Assembly (NCBI GenBank): GCA_028874335.1
Contig: JAPPJY010000095.1
Location: 1 to 64,000, forward strand
Direction of reading: 5' to 3'
DNA length: 64,000 nt
Source: Gemmatimonadota bacterium
Lineage (GTDB): Bacteria; Latescibacterota; UBA2968; GCA-2709665
Shown here piece after piece: positions 35,554 through 44,958 of this stretch. The position numbers were made by a program, and so were the translations under genes. Each line of letters opens with the position of its first letter. Positions within the stretch are counted from its first letter, which is position 1. The notes below the pieces were generated by a model that was not told where the DNA came from, ran no database searches, and saw only the letters and a program-made list of their open reading frames with translations.

Positions 35554-36672
35554 CTACAGAGTATCCGGGAAACGTACGCCCAATCGCTTTGCCCACTCCT
35601 CCAGTTCCTGGCGCACATCCGGTTCCAGCGGCACGCCGTGAATCTCGCATTCCCGCCGGGTCCGCTCCATTCTCTCGCCGGGCAGCCGGATCTCATCGGA
35701 CTCGCCGTCCAGGGGACTGCCCTTGAGGTCCGCGACAAAATCCGCCATCCGCGCTTCGAAATCGGCCACGGGCATAAACGCCGCGACGTCAATTGCGATG
35801 CAGCAATGGCTGACCGCGTGGGTCTTGTCCGTGCGGTCCGCCTGGTCGCGTGGCGTGATGTCGCTCAGGAAAGCGGCCCCGCCCAGCACCCCCGTCAACG
35901 CCTCAACGAGAATGGCCAAACCTGCGCCCTTATGGCCGCCGATCGGCATCGTGGTCCCGCCGCCGATGACGGCCCGTGGGTCGTCGGTGGGCCTGCCGTC
36001 CCGGTCGAAGCCCCGAATATCCCGGGGAATCCGCTTACCTTCCCGGATCCACTGCCGCATCCGGCCCCCCGAGGCGGTCATGCACGCGTCGAACAGGATG
36101 GGGAAGCCGCCGGCTGTCGGAATGCCAAACCCCATCGGCGTGTTGCCGATCACAGAGCCGCGGGCGCCGGGATATCCCATGGATCCCTTGGTGTTCGAAA
36201 ACGCCATGCCGATCATGCCCGCGTTGGCCGCTTCCAGGCAATACGGTACGGCGGCGAGAAAGTGGTTGTTGCGTACGATCAGCGCGACGCCGATGCCACC
36301 CTCCCGGGCCTTGGCGATCGCAAGCCGCATCCCCTTCATGCAGCCGACGATCCCCACGCCGTGGTCGCCTTCGATAACCGCGGTCATGCCCCGGTCGCTC
36401 AGAACAGGCTGGTCCGGGTTGGCCCGGATCGTCCCATCGTCCAATCCCCGAAGATTGAAATGAACGAGCCGGAGCCCGTGGGTCGTATTACCGCGGGTCT
36501 CCTGGCAGAGGGTCGCCCCGGCGATCGTTTGCGCGTCGTCGCCGGGCACGCCGGCGGCCAGATACAGGTCGCGTACGAATGTTTCCAGGACGTCCGCCGC
36601 CACACGGGTCGAGGCCTGGCCGGGTCCGTTCATGTTCACAGCCTCCAATATCCGGTTGTCGCCGGCGTGCAA
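35554..36672 (-). CDS. Ldh family oxidoreductase (malate/L-lactate dehydrogenase, type 2)
   Basis: 372 aa; TTHGLRLVHFNLRGLDDG, VALIVRNNHFLAAVPYCLEAANAGMIGMAFSNTKGSMGYPGAR, NTPMGFGIP. Confidence 0.85.
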   Translation of the reverse strand: MHAGDNRILEAVNMNGPGQASTRVAADVLETFVRDLYLAAGVPGDDAQTIAGATLCQETRGNTTHGLRLVHFNLRGLDDGTIRANPDQPVLSDRGMTAVIEGDHGVGIVGCMKGMRLAIAKAREGGIGVALIVRNNHFLAAVPYCLEAANAGMIGMAFSNTKGSMGYPGARGSVIGNTPMGFGIPTAGGFPILFDACMTASGGRMRQWIREGKRIPRDIRGFDRDGRPTDDPRAVIGGGTTMPIGGHKGAGLAILVEALTGVLGGAAFLSDITPRDQADRTDKTHAVSHCCIAIDVAAFMPVADFEARMADFVADLKGSPLDGESDEIRLPGERMERTRRECEIHGVPLEPDVRQELEEWAKRLGVRFPDTL

Positions 36673-36676
36673 CCCT

Positions 36677-37786
36677 TTAATCGATCTTCAACCGCACCCA
36701 ACGCGTATGCGTCACGCCGCCGACCGTACACCAGAAATACGTCATCAGGTCACCGTCGTCAAGCCGGATGCCGCCAGGTTTGCCGAAAGCGATCTGCATG
36801 TGTTCGGCCAGGAAATTGTCGGTCTCCGGCTCACCGAGCGTGGCCTCGGCCCCGGCGTCGAAAACGACGATCTGGCCATCCGTATCGAACGTCTCCAGGT
36901 CGTCGCTGAGCGCCACGCGAATCCCATGCGGTTCGTGGCGGAAGTTGTAGATGGCCGCCACCCGTCCGTCTGCCAGCGCGATGGGGGAGCAGACCTGCCC
37001 GCGCAGGTTGGTTGGCCGGGGCGGCGACCAGGTCCGCCCGCCGTCTTCTGAAACGGTCCAGTGATTGGGAAGATCCTCGGAGGTACCATAGACGTGGGTC
37101 CAGAGCATGGTGTAGATTCTGCCGTCCGGCAACACCGTATTCATCTGGTCCCACCAGAGCAATGCCCCCGAAGGATCGTCGGCCACCACCGTAAACTCAC
37201 CCCAGGTCCGTCCCTGGTCGGCGGAGAAGACCGCCGCGGCCTTCTGATCGGGGGGCCCCTCATATCCTTCCGGCTTCCAGGTCTCCAGTGGGTACATCCA
37301 CCGGTCCGGAGCGAGTTGAAGAAGCACACCGGCGCCATTGCACGTGTATTTCACCGGCGGCAGATCCACGTGAACGACCTGAGGCGGTGACCAGGTGCGG
37401 CCCTTGTCATCCGACCGGAACAGCAGCATCTCCGGGCGTTGCAGCACCTCCGAGTTCGGATCGAACAGTTCTTCACCCTGCATCTCGAAACGCGTCGCGG
37501 TCATGACGAGCCGGCCGCCGGGCGCCTCGCTGACGTGGGGACTTCTGTAGCTCCAACCGTCTTCCGCCGGCCCGTCGCCGTGGATGCTGCCTTCGTTCAT
37601 CCACGATGCGGCCCCGTCGGAGGAGCGAAGGACTTCGATATGGTTGTCCGAGGAACCCAGGCTCTCGCCCACGTGCTGGCAGGCAATCATGCTGCCATCG
37701 GACAACGGGGTGATGGCGGGCATGAACGCCCCTGTCCCGCGACGCCATGAAAGGATGCCTCCGTCAACGGTCTGTATCATCGCCAC
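36677..37786 (-). CDS. exo-alpha-sialidase/neuraminidase-like (BNR/Asp-box) protein
   Basis: 369 aa; Asp boxes RSDDKGRTWSPP, SADQGRTWGEF, VSEDGGRTWSPP. Confidence 0.85.
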   Translation of the reverse strand: MAMIQTVDGGILSWRRGTGAFMPAITPLSDGSMIACQHVGESLGSSDNHIEVLRSSDGAASWMNEGSIHGDGPAEDGWSYRSPHVSEAPGGRLVMTATRFEMQGEELFDPNSEVLQRPEMLLFRSDDKGRTWSPPQVVHVDLPPVKYTCNGAGVLLQLAPDRWMYPLETWKPEGYEGPPDQKAAAVFSADQGRTWGEFTVVADDPSGALLWWDQMNTVLPDGRIYTMLWTHVYGTSEDLPNHWTVSEDGGRTWSPPRPTNLRGQVCSPIALADGRVAAIYNFRHEPHGIRVALSDDLETFDTDGQIVVFDAGAEATLGEPETDNFLAEHMQIAFGKPGGIRLDDGDLMTYFWCTVGGVTHTRWVRLKID

Positions 37787-37895
37787 GCATCCCCGTCAGC
37801 ATATTTGTCGACAAAAAGGAACTTACATGGATGGAATGGATCGACAGGATCAACCCCAAACAACCGGAAGCATGCACCTGAATCAGGATAGGAAA

Positions 37896-39929
37896 CTATC
37901 GCCACGTCAGTTCCACGGCCAGGTATTCGGTCTGATTCGACATTCTGACGGGCATAACGACCTCGCTGCCGTTGATTTCGGAGACGGCGAGCGCGTCGGC
38001 TCCCGTGAAAATGTCGGTCAATGACAGAATCCGCGCGCCTTCTGGCGCGCGCATCACGAGATTCGTCCGGTAGGCCAGCCCCACGTAATTGAAGATGAGG
38101 CAGACAAGGCAGCCGTCGCCGATCATCGGAAACAACTCCATAGTCGGCACGTCCCGGCGGTCCCACGGCCGCAAATTCCGGTAGGCGTTGTCGGGCGGGT
38201 AGGGTGCGAGGCGGGCGACCGGTTCGTCCCGCGCCAGCCATTTCAGGATATTCCTCAGCAGGGGTATGCCGTCCGTGGGCGTCCGGACGCCGCCGTGGTC
38301 GCCGCGCGTCACGTAGCTGAACTCGGGGACCCCAGCCAGCCAGACCTGTCGGCCGCCGTTTTCCTCGTTCACCACCAGCGCCGGCCTCCCGTCGATCTCG
38401 CTCACTGTCTCCCCTTCGATTCCCGGTTCGGAAAACGCGGACTGCAGCATGACGGGGTGCGAAATGCCCTCCAGGAAAGGATGGTCCCGTCCTGCGGGCC
38501 GCATTTCCGCGCTGTCGATGGATATCCCCTGCGGCGGCGGACTCGGCCCGCTGCCCGGCCAGTCCCGGTTCGGAGTCCGCCCCACCCAGAGCAGACCGTT
38601 GCCCGATGCTGCATGCGACTGCAGTACGGCCTCCTGTTCTCGGGTCAGGCAGTGGGTATCCGGCAGAATCGCCGGCCCTTCCAGCGCCTCCCCGGCATCC
38701 GCGAGGCGACCGTCGAAGTGCCAGCGCCACGGCAGGCCCACGTGGTTCATCACGTCGGGCCAGACCGCCAGCGCCTTCCGGGCCCAGCCGGTTTCCGGAT
38801 GCCCGTAGATTTCCGTCTGCGTGGGATTGATGACGGTCGCGGACGCGCAGGGTTTCGTCTTCTCGAAACAGGGAATGAGCTTCCCCGCCTCGTGGAATCC
38901 GTCCAGAAATCCGGGAAGGATGCGGGCGAGATCGTTGGAATACGGCGTAATGTTGTCCGCGCCGAGCGCGTAGGGAACCGCGCCGGCCATGAAACCGTCT
39001 CTGCTGGTCAACTCCGGCCCGCCCAGGGGCGGCCTGAAAGCCTGCGGATAGATATTCATCGAACGCCCGACCGTGGCGCCGGCCAGCGTCCGGGTCGCCT
39101 CGGTCAGGATCCGGCGCGCGGGCCGATAGGTGAAATGCGACGTATGGTTGTAGTGGTAGGGATCCGTACAGAGCACGTCCTGGGCCAGCGCGTCCTGCGA
39201 GAGATCGATCCCCGCGCGCCAGATGTTGTCGTTGAAGGATACGACCACCGGCGAATACTGAATGCCGACCAGGACGTCCGGGCGCTCCTTCCTGATCTGC
39301 TCGCGGAACCAGGCATGGACTTCGGTCCACCGCGCCATCCTGCGCTGCACCCACGCCCACCACGCATCCGAGTCCCAATCGAAGTCCGAAGGCGGCGCCG
39401 AGCCGTATTCCCTTTCGTATTCGGATACGCAGTGGTCGCAATAGCAGCCGATGTCGCCGTTTGCGAACCCGATCGCGGCTTCGTCGTTGAGGTGAATCTC
39501 CCGGAGCGCGGGCAGCCCGATCACTTTCCTCAGGAGATCGAGGTATTCCGCTTTGTTCTCCGGCTGAAACGGGCACAGCCATTTGGTGCGTACCAGGTTG
39601 TCGCTGTCCAGCGCGGTACCCGAACCGCCGACGCAAACCATGGCCCGCTCCGGATACTCGCGCAAGAACGTCTCCCGGTACTTCATATAGCCGGTGAATA
39701 CGGTCATCCCCAGGCCGAATTCCTGTGCCCACGCGCCGAAGTGACCCACCTGCTCCCAGTCAAATCCCTGGCCCGTGAATTTCCGCTCGCCCGCTTTCAG
39801 TGAGACGCCGATATCCGTGAACCCCTCGCTCCGGACTCGCGCCACGTGGTCGCGGGAATAGCTCACCTTCTGGATGTTCAGAAGCGCCGTACGGCGAATC
39901 GTTCGTTTCATTCGATTTCCTCGCGACAC
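37896..39929 (-). CDS. TIM-barrel glycosidase-like protein, paralog 3
   Basis: 677 aa; LREIHLNDEAAIGFANGDIGCYCDHCVSEYEREYG; collinear with 6079-8100. Confidence 0.65.
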   Translation of the reverse strand: MSRGNRMKRTIRRTALLNIQKVSYSRDHVARVRSEGFTDIGVSLKAGERKFTGQGFDWEQVGHFGAWAQEFGLGMTVFTGYMKYRETFLREYPERAMVCVGGSGTALDSDNLVRTKWLCPFQPENKAEYLDLLRKVIGLPALREIHLNDEAAIGFANGDIGCYCDHCVSEYEREYGSAPPSDFDWDSDAWWAWVQRRMARWTEVHAWFREQIRKERPDVLVGIQYSPVVVSFNDNIWRAGIDLSQDALAQDVLCTDPYHYNHTSHFTYRPARRILTEATRTLAGATVGRSMNIYPQAFRPPLGGPELTSRDGFMAGAVPYALGADNITPYSNDLARILPGFLDGFHEAGKLIPCFEKTKPCASATVINPTQTEIYGHPETGWARKALAVWPDVMNHVGLPWRWHFDGRLADAGEALEGPAILPDTHCLTREQEAVLQSHAASGNGLLWVGRTPNRDWPGSGPSPPPQGISIDSAEMRPAGRDHPFLEGISHPVMLQSAFSEPGIEGETVSEIDGRPALVVNEENGGRQVWLAGVPEFSYVTRGDHGGVRTPTDGIPLLRNILKWLARDEPVARLAPYPPDNAYRNLRPWDRRDVPTMELFPMIGDGCLVCLIFNYVGLAYRTNLVMRAPEGARILSLTDIFTGADALAVSEINGSEVVMPVRMSNQTEYLAVELTWR

Positions 39930-39932
39930 CGG

Positions 39933-40919
39933 TCAGGATAATCCTTTGTGGCGCCGCACGTTGAGAGCCTTCCATTCAAGAAGCGGCTGGGATTGGATGC
40001 GACTCTGTAGGGATCTATCGTCGGTTAATATCGACGCATCGATCTCGCCTTGTTCCAGCAGAAGATCGAGAAATGCGAGCTCGGCGTCAGTAAAGGGCAG
40101 CACCGCTGAAATCCCCAGCCGGCATTCTTTGACCAGCATCTCCCCGTAGGTCGTCGCTTCCCGGGAGCCCTGTATCGAACCCACGTGGAGCGACGGCACA
40201 AGCTGGCTGGCCAACTCTGCAACGTCCAGATCCACGTCCGCGACCGAAATCCCGCGCCAGTCTTTACGGTCCATGGCGCCATAGACGACGAAAGCGATTC
40301 TGAGTCGATTGCGGTCGAGATCTTCCATGGAGAAGATCAGACGGCTGTCGAACAGGTCCCTCGCCCTGCGGCGCGCCAGCAGCGCGGAGAGCTTCCCTGC
40401 CGCGAGCTCATGAATGTCCATCACGGGGATGTCCGTGACCTGCCAGCTTCCAAGCGATCGGGAATCCATCTTGGTAATGGGCCACAAGGGAACGCGGTAC
40501 ATGAAGTTGATATCCACGTCGAGATTGCCGCTCACCCCGGATGCGCTCTGATAGCGGAGCAACCATTTCCCGCCGGCGTGTTCTTCAGGCATCCGCCTGA
40601 CTGTGAAATCCTCTCGACGGAACACGTCCTGTACCGCTTTTTCGATCCTGGGACGCTCCTCCAGCATGGCGTCCCGTTGCCGGGTCCCCACGTAGTTCAA
40701 ATCTATGTCGACCGAAAGTCTGGGGACGTCGAAGACGAAGAGGTTCAAAGCCGTCCCGCCCTTGAGGACCAGCTTACCCTTGAGGAAGGGGTGACTGTGC
40801 AAGGCCTCGAGCAGTTCGAGCAGTCGGACCGCCTTTTCCAGCATGTCGGCTCGAAATTTCGTCGCTTCGGCTTCGGCGGCCAGCTTCTCGGGGGAGATTC
40901 TCAAAGGACCTCCGCCCAC
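39933..40919 (-). CDS. abiEii: AbiEii/AbiGii family nucleotidyltransferase toxin
   Basis: 328 aa; LVLKGGTALNLFVFDVPRLSVDIDLNYVG (GGTALN...DIDL). Confidence 0.9.
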   Translation of the reverse strand: MGGGPLRISPEKLAAEAEATKFRADMLEKAVRLLELLEALHSHPFLKGKLVLKGGTALNLFVFDVPRLSVDIDLNYVGTRQRDAMLEERPRIEKAVQDVFRREDFTVRRMPEEHAGGKWLLRYQSASGVSGNLDVDINFMYRVPLWPITKMDSRSLGSWQVTDIPVMDIHELAAGKLSALLARRRARDLFDSRLIFSMEDLDRNRLRIAFVVYGAMDRKDWRGISVADVDLDVAELASQLVPSLHVGSIQGSREATTYGEMLVKECRLGISAVLPFTDAELAFLDLLLEQGEIDASILTDDRSLQSRIQSQPLLEWKALNVRRHKGLS

Positions 40920-41716
40920 GACCGTTCCATTACGTCATCCGGTACCACCAGGTTCCAGTTCGCCACGAGGCATCCGGATCTCCGTCTGGCGCGGTCCAGG
41001 TAATGGGGCTGAAGGGGGCGCCGGTCACGAAGCGGCCTTAGATGACGCTCGTCGATCATCAAGGCGTCACGATGCTGATCCAGGAAGAAGCCCACCTTCG
41101 CGATTGTCGTCGCATTCCCAAGCAGGAGCGCATACGCCACGACCTGGTCGACGTTGAAGAATTCCACCGATTCCAACGACCGCCAGATTTCCTCCCAGCC
41201 TCCCGCCAGGTCCGGACGATGCAGCACGTCCACGAGCGTCCGCTCCAAACTCGTGGCACGCATCGCAACACCCAAACGTTCCGTGTTCAGAACGCCAAAG
41301 TGCTCCGCACCCTGGCGGAGAAGCGCTTCGGGAAACCTGACGCCCCGGTAGACTTGAGACCGAAACACAAGCGTATCCACCGGACGGGATGCGGAATAAA
41401 CCAGGTGGCGCCAGACCGAATACGCCCGACCATAAAACTCAAGCGCCGTGTGATGTGATACGACAGCATCGCCTGTCAGTCTGGCGGCGATCAGGTAGGG
41501 GTCCACCGGGTAGGAATCGGGGTCAGCTCCCGGCGGTATGACCGCGTACAGACCGCGCCGCACTCGAATGACCCGGCCGGTTTTCCGGTAATAGGCCAGA
41601 AACGCTTCCTTTCCTCTTGTCCCGCCCCCCCCTCGGCGGGCGAGGTGCGTGGCTAGCGTCTCTCCGGTGAAGACCGGATGCAGGCGAAGAAACGCCTCGT
41701 GTTTTACGACGGGCAT
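40901..41716 (-). CDS. abiEi: AbiEi family type IV antitoxin
   Basis: 271 aa; FLAYYRKTGRVIRVRRGLYAVIPPGADPDSYPVDPYLIAARLTGDAVVSHHTALEFYG; overlaps AbiEii by 19 bp. Confidence 0.9.
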   Translation of the reverse strand: MPVVKHEAFLRLHPVFTGETLATHLARRGGGGTRGKEAFLAYYRKTGRVIRVRRGLYAVIPPGADPDSYPVDPYLIAARLTGDAVVSHHTALEFYGRAYSVWRHLVYSASRPVDTLVFRSQVYRGVRFPEALLRQGAEHFGVLNTERLGVAMRATSLERTLVDVLHRPDLAGGWEEIWRSLESVEFFNVDQVVAYALLLGNATTIAKVGFFLDQHRDALMIDERHLRPLRDRRPLQPHYLDRARRRSGCLVANWNLVVPDDVMERSWAEVL

Positions 41717-41809
41717 ACTTGACTTTCTGTCCCGTTTCCCGGGGTTTTGTTATGGACTTACCGATTTCTAAACCGGCCTATTTGATACTGTAACACAAAT
41801 CCCATAAAT

Positions 41810-41838
41810 ATTATATGGATTTTTCGATGAATTGTCAA
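41810..41838 (-). promoter_or_regulatory. perfect sigma-70 consensus promoter upstream of abiEi-abiEii
   Basis: Minus strand TTGACA (41838-41833) - 17 bp - TATAAT (41815-41810); inverted repeat TGTCAA-tt-TTGACA (41833-41846) overlaps the -35. Confidence 0.75.
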
Positions 41839-41904
41839 TTTTGACATTCCCGAATTCGGCAACTGTGTCCCGCGAATCGATCGTTTCATCCGCCGTGATC
41901 GCAA

Positions 41905-43719
41905 CTATCGTCCCGCGGTCTCCATGCGAAGGGTACGCGGCGTTTCGGCGACCAGATCCAGGGACACGGCCCGCTGGGACCGTCCCTCCAGCACAACCTC
42001 GCGGATTTCCAGAGGCTGACCCGTTTCGGCAACGCGGACCCCGGTCACGCGATCGGGCAGCAGCAGCGTGAGGCCCTGGAGGTCGCCAGGGGAAGCCATC
42101 GTCAGAAAGACGGCCTTGCCGTCCTCCCGCCGCCCCTCGAGGCGCACGTCGGCCCTGGCCCGGGAGAATCGCGACCACCGCTCCTGGTTCTCGAACCGGC
42201 ATCCCGCCGCCCGTGCGCCGTCGAGGCCCATCTCCAGCGACCGGCGGGACGCCCCGGGACGGTCCTGGGGCATGGCGACGTAGCTCGGGTGAAAGTTGGC
42301 GATCTGCACCCCGTGCCAGCGATTCGCCGCGTCGTCGGCGAACCGGGTGAGTTCCTTGCCGTACGCTTCCGCCGAAAGGCCCACCCTTCCGGTGGACTTG
42401 GGATCCGAAGCGTCCCGTTCCCCCAGCGTCTGACTCTCGTCCCACTGCGCCGGCATGTGCCACAGGTCGAGGACCCCCACACCGTGTTGAAAATAGCGAA
42501 GAGGCAGCGCGGTCGAAATCATATACGGCCCGTAGCGCTCATCGTGCCGCATCCGCGGATCGTGGGAGACGAAGTGGGTGGGTGTGTACCAGCCGAGGTC
42601 GACCACAATCTCCGCCATCGGTTGCCCCGACCACTGGCAGCCGTGAATGCAGATCGAGTCCATCTCCAGACCGGTGTCGCGGAAGAAGCTGTCGCGGTGC
42701 GCCTCGAGGTTGGCGCGGATATCGGGAAGCGCGTTTTCGTTCAGGTCCTGCGCGGTTCGCGACCGACGGACCTTCTGTCCCGAGATCTCGACGACGGGCC
42801 TGGTGACGTCATCCAGATTGGCTTCGATGGTGATGCCGTGCCCCCGTTCGTGCCAGTCTCTCATCAAATCACCGCCGTACCGGCTTACGGGGGGTCTGTT
42901 GAATGTCAGTAAGGCGTCGTACTCCTCGACGACTTCCACCTCCACGTCGGCGCCGGCTTATCCGCAGCCGTCGCCCTTCACGAACCAGAGCGCGGGGGCG
43001 GCGTCGGGAAAGTGCCAGAGTCGTGGAAGACCCGTATCGGCCAGAGATTCCAGAACAAGCGTCCTGAGGATATCCTGATGCAGATCGCACACCGGCACGT
43101 CCCGGGGCAGCTTGTCGGAGAGGTCGAAGAATCCGTAGATGTGCCGGGGCCCCGTGAGCGGCCCCATATCCTTCGCCGGCCGTTCCCGCACGTCGCCCGT
43201 ACCGTGACGCAGCGTGGCCACGGTTCGGCAGAGGTCGTAGCCGTAAATCCAGGCCGTTCCACTTCCCACGCGGGCGGAAACGAGTCCGGATCCGCATCGC
43301 TCTCCGTCATCGGCCCGAAGCGCCGCCGTTTCCTGTCCCCCGCGAAGGGGGCGGGCGGTGTCGTCCGGGCACAGCAACCTCACGTCGCCGTGTTCCCAGC
43401 CGTTCAGCGCGGTTACGGCCACGTGGGCATCGGTAACGGCATCCGAGACCGAGACGCCGAACGCTGTCGCGACGGCGGGGTCGGGCGCGGTCGAGATCAG
43501 CGTCACGCCCGCGGCGACAGCCCTCGCCAAGCGTTCCGCGGTCGTATGGCCGAAGCCGGTGCCAGCGAGAACGACCAGCCTCACGCCGGGAGACACACCG
43601 TCAAATCCCGATGCGGGGCGCTCTTCGAGCCACGGAAAGCCCTCACATCGGAGTACCTCGGCGCACAGACCTTCCGACGGGTCGTTGTCCGCGCGCAATA
43701 TCAGGATGGGTTGTTCCAT
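41905..43719 (-). pseudogene. polysaccharide-deacetylase-like protein split by an in-frame TAA
   Basis: ORFs 42958-43719 and 41905-42945 share one frame; reads ...PALWFVKGDGCG-TAA-AGADVEVEVVEEYDALLTFNRPP... Confidence 0.65.
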
Positions 43720-43829
43720 GCAGGTACCGTTTCTACTTTACAAGTGAAATCATTATTGATACCATATTAAAGGGCAAGCACCCATGTCCGCCAGGTGATC
43801 AAGGCAATCGAAAAACTCGAGGAGTTAAG

Positions 43830-44156
43830 ATGACCGACCATTACACCTACCGGATCACGTGGTCCGCGGAAGACAGCGAACACGTGGGTCTCTGCGCGGA
43901 ATTCCCGTCGCTGAGCTGGCTCGCAACGTCTCCCATCGAGGCATTGTCCGGCATCCAGCGGCTCGTTCGGGAATCCGTGGACGACATGCGCGCCACTGGT
44001 GAGCCAACGCCGGCGCCATTGGCGGACCGCGTGTACAGCGGCAAATTCCTGGTGCGCCTGCCGCCGGAATCGCACCGGGCCCTCGTCATCGAAGCGGCGG
44101 AACAGGGCGTGAGCCTGAACCGGCTGGTGAGCGCGCGGCTGGCGGGCGTCTCATAA
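43830..44156 (+). CDS. HicB-like antitoxin
   Basis: 108 aa from ATG 43830 (RBS-like gaggag upstream); YRITWSAEDSEHVGLCAEFPSLSWLA...GKFLVRLPPESHRALVIEAAEQGVSLNRLVSARL. Confidence 0.85.
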   Translation: MTDHYTYRITWSAEDSEHVGLCAEFPSLSWLATSPIEALSGIQRLVRESVDDMRATGEPTPAPLADRVYSGKFLVRLPPESHRALVIEAAEQGVSLNRLVSARLAGVS

Positions 44157-44198
44157 TTGGTTGCGGTTGAGGAAACGAAGCCGCATCAGGCTGCATAG

Positions 44199-44335
44199 CC
44201 TCAATGCGAAAAAAGACAACAGTCAAATTGGCCACAAAAGGCACAAAAGACACAGAAGGGACCGGTGCCAAACGGGGTATCGAGGTCGTCCATATGGATG
44301 ATATTTCCGTTCACGTCCAGCGACCTGGTGTATCC
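44199..44335. repeat. Dispersed repeat family C copy 1
   Basis: cctcaatgcgaaaaaagacaac..cacaaaaggcacaaaag..ggggtatcgaggtcgtccat..atgatatttccgttcacgtccag, similar to 51389-51530. Confidence 0.75.
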
Positions 44336-44412
44336 TGGTAATCCGCCTTCTAATCGCCTTGATCAACTTGCACATTTACGAACTAACGTCACCGAAAAAC
44401 GACGAATCCTGG

Positions 44413-44958
44413 TCAGATCTTGTCGACTCCCCAGAGGTGCCCAAGCAGGAAGTTGTTGATATTCCCTCGCTGCCCGCCAATGCCGCCCAGGTGATAGGCG
44501 CCTTCCACGGGATTTGCGGTGATGTAGTCGACGATGGCGTCCCGTTCCCGGACAAGACGCTTCAAGTGCGCCTGGTCTCGCGTCCGGTGGTAGGATTCCG
44601 CGGTCCGTCTCGCGCCCATCAGCCGATCGATCAGCTCATACGCGGCATACAGCGTGCCACGCGCGTTGGCGCCCGCCAGCGCGATCCTGCCCGGCTTTAC
44701 GCACAGCACATAACCGTCGTCCCGCACTTCATTCAGCGGCAGGTCGCCAATCTCCACGCTGGCCCTTGCACCCACCAGAATCCTTACAGGCGCGCAGCTC
44801 TTTTCCCCGTGATGCAGACCGATGGGCGCACCGGCGAGCTTCCCGATGTAATGCGCCAGTTCTTCCCCGGCCGTCTTTTCAGCCGGTTCGGGTTTCGCCG
44901 GTACCTCCACCGCACAACGCGCGCGGCGGTCGGCGGCCAGGATCACGGTCCTATCCAT
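44413..44958 (-). CDS. short or truncated glycosidase-like protein with GH20b/GH67-N-like (DUF4838-type) N-terminal domain
   Basis: ~181 aa; AEKTAGEELAHYIGKLAGAPIGLHH...VRILVGARAS...DGYVLCVKPGRIALAGANARGTLYAAYELIDRLMGAR, then an unrelated-looking tail. Confidence 0.5.
   Translation of the reverse strand: MDRTVILAADRRARCAVEVPAKPEPAEKTAGEELAHYIGKLAGAPIGLHHGEKSCAPVRILVGARASVEIGDLPLNEVRDDGYVLCVKPGRIALAGANARGTLYAAYELIDRLMGARRTAESYHRTRDQAHLKRLVRERDAIVDYITANPVEGAYHLGGIGGQRGNINNFLLGHLWGVDKI

Noticed and set aside
37777-39732. 651-aa minus-strand ORF
   Set aside because: Shadow frame of the 37896-39929 glycosidase-like gene; low-complexity composition typical of high-GC alternative frames.
42958-42960. 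TAA as a recoded amino acid (selenocysteine/pyrrolysine)
   Set aside because: Known recoding of this kind uses UGA or UAG, not UAA; nonsense mutation or sequencing error is more parsimonious.
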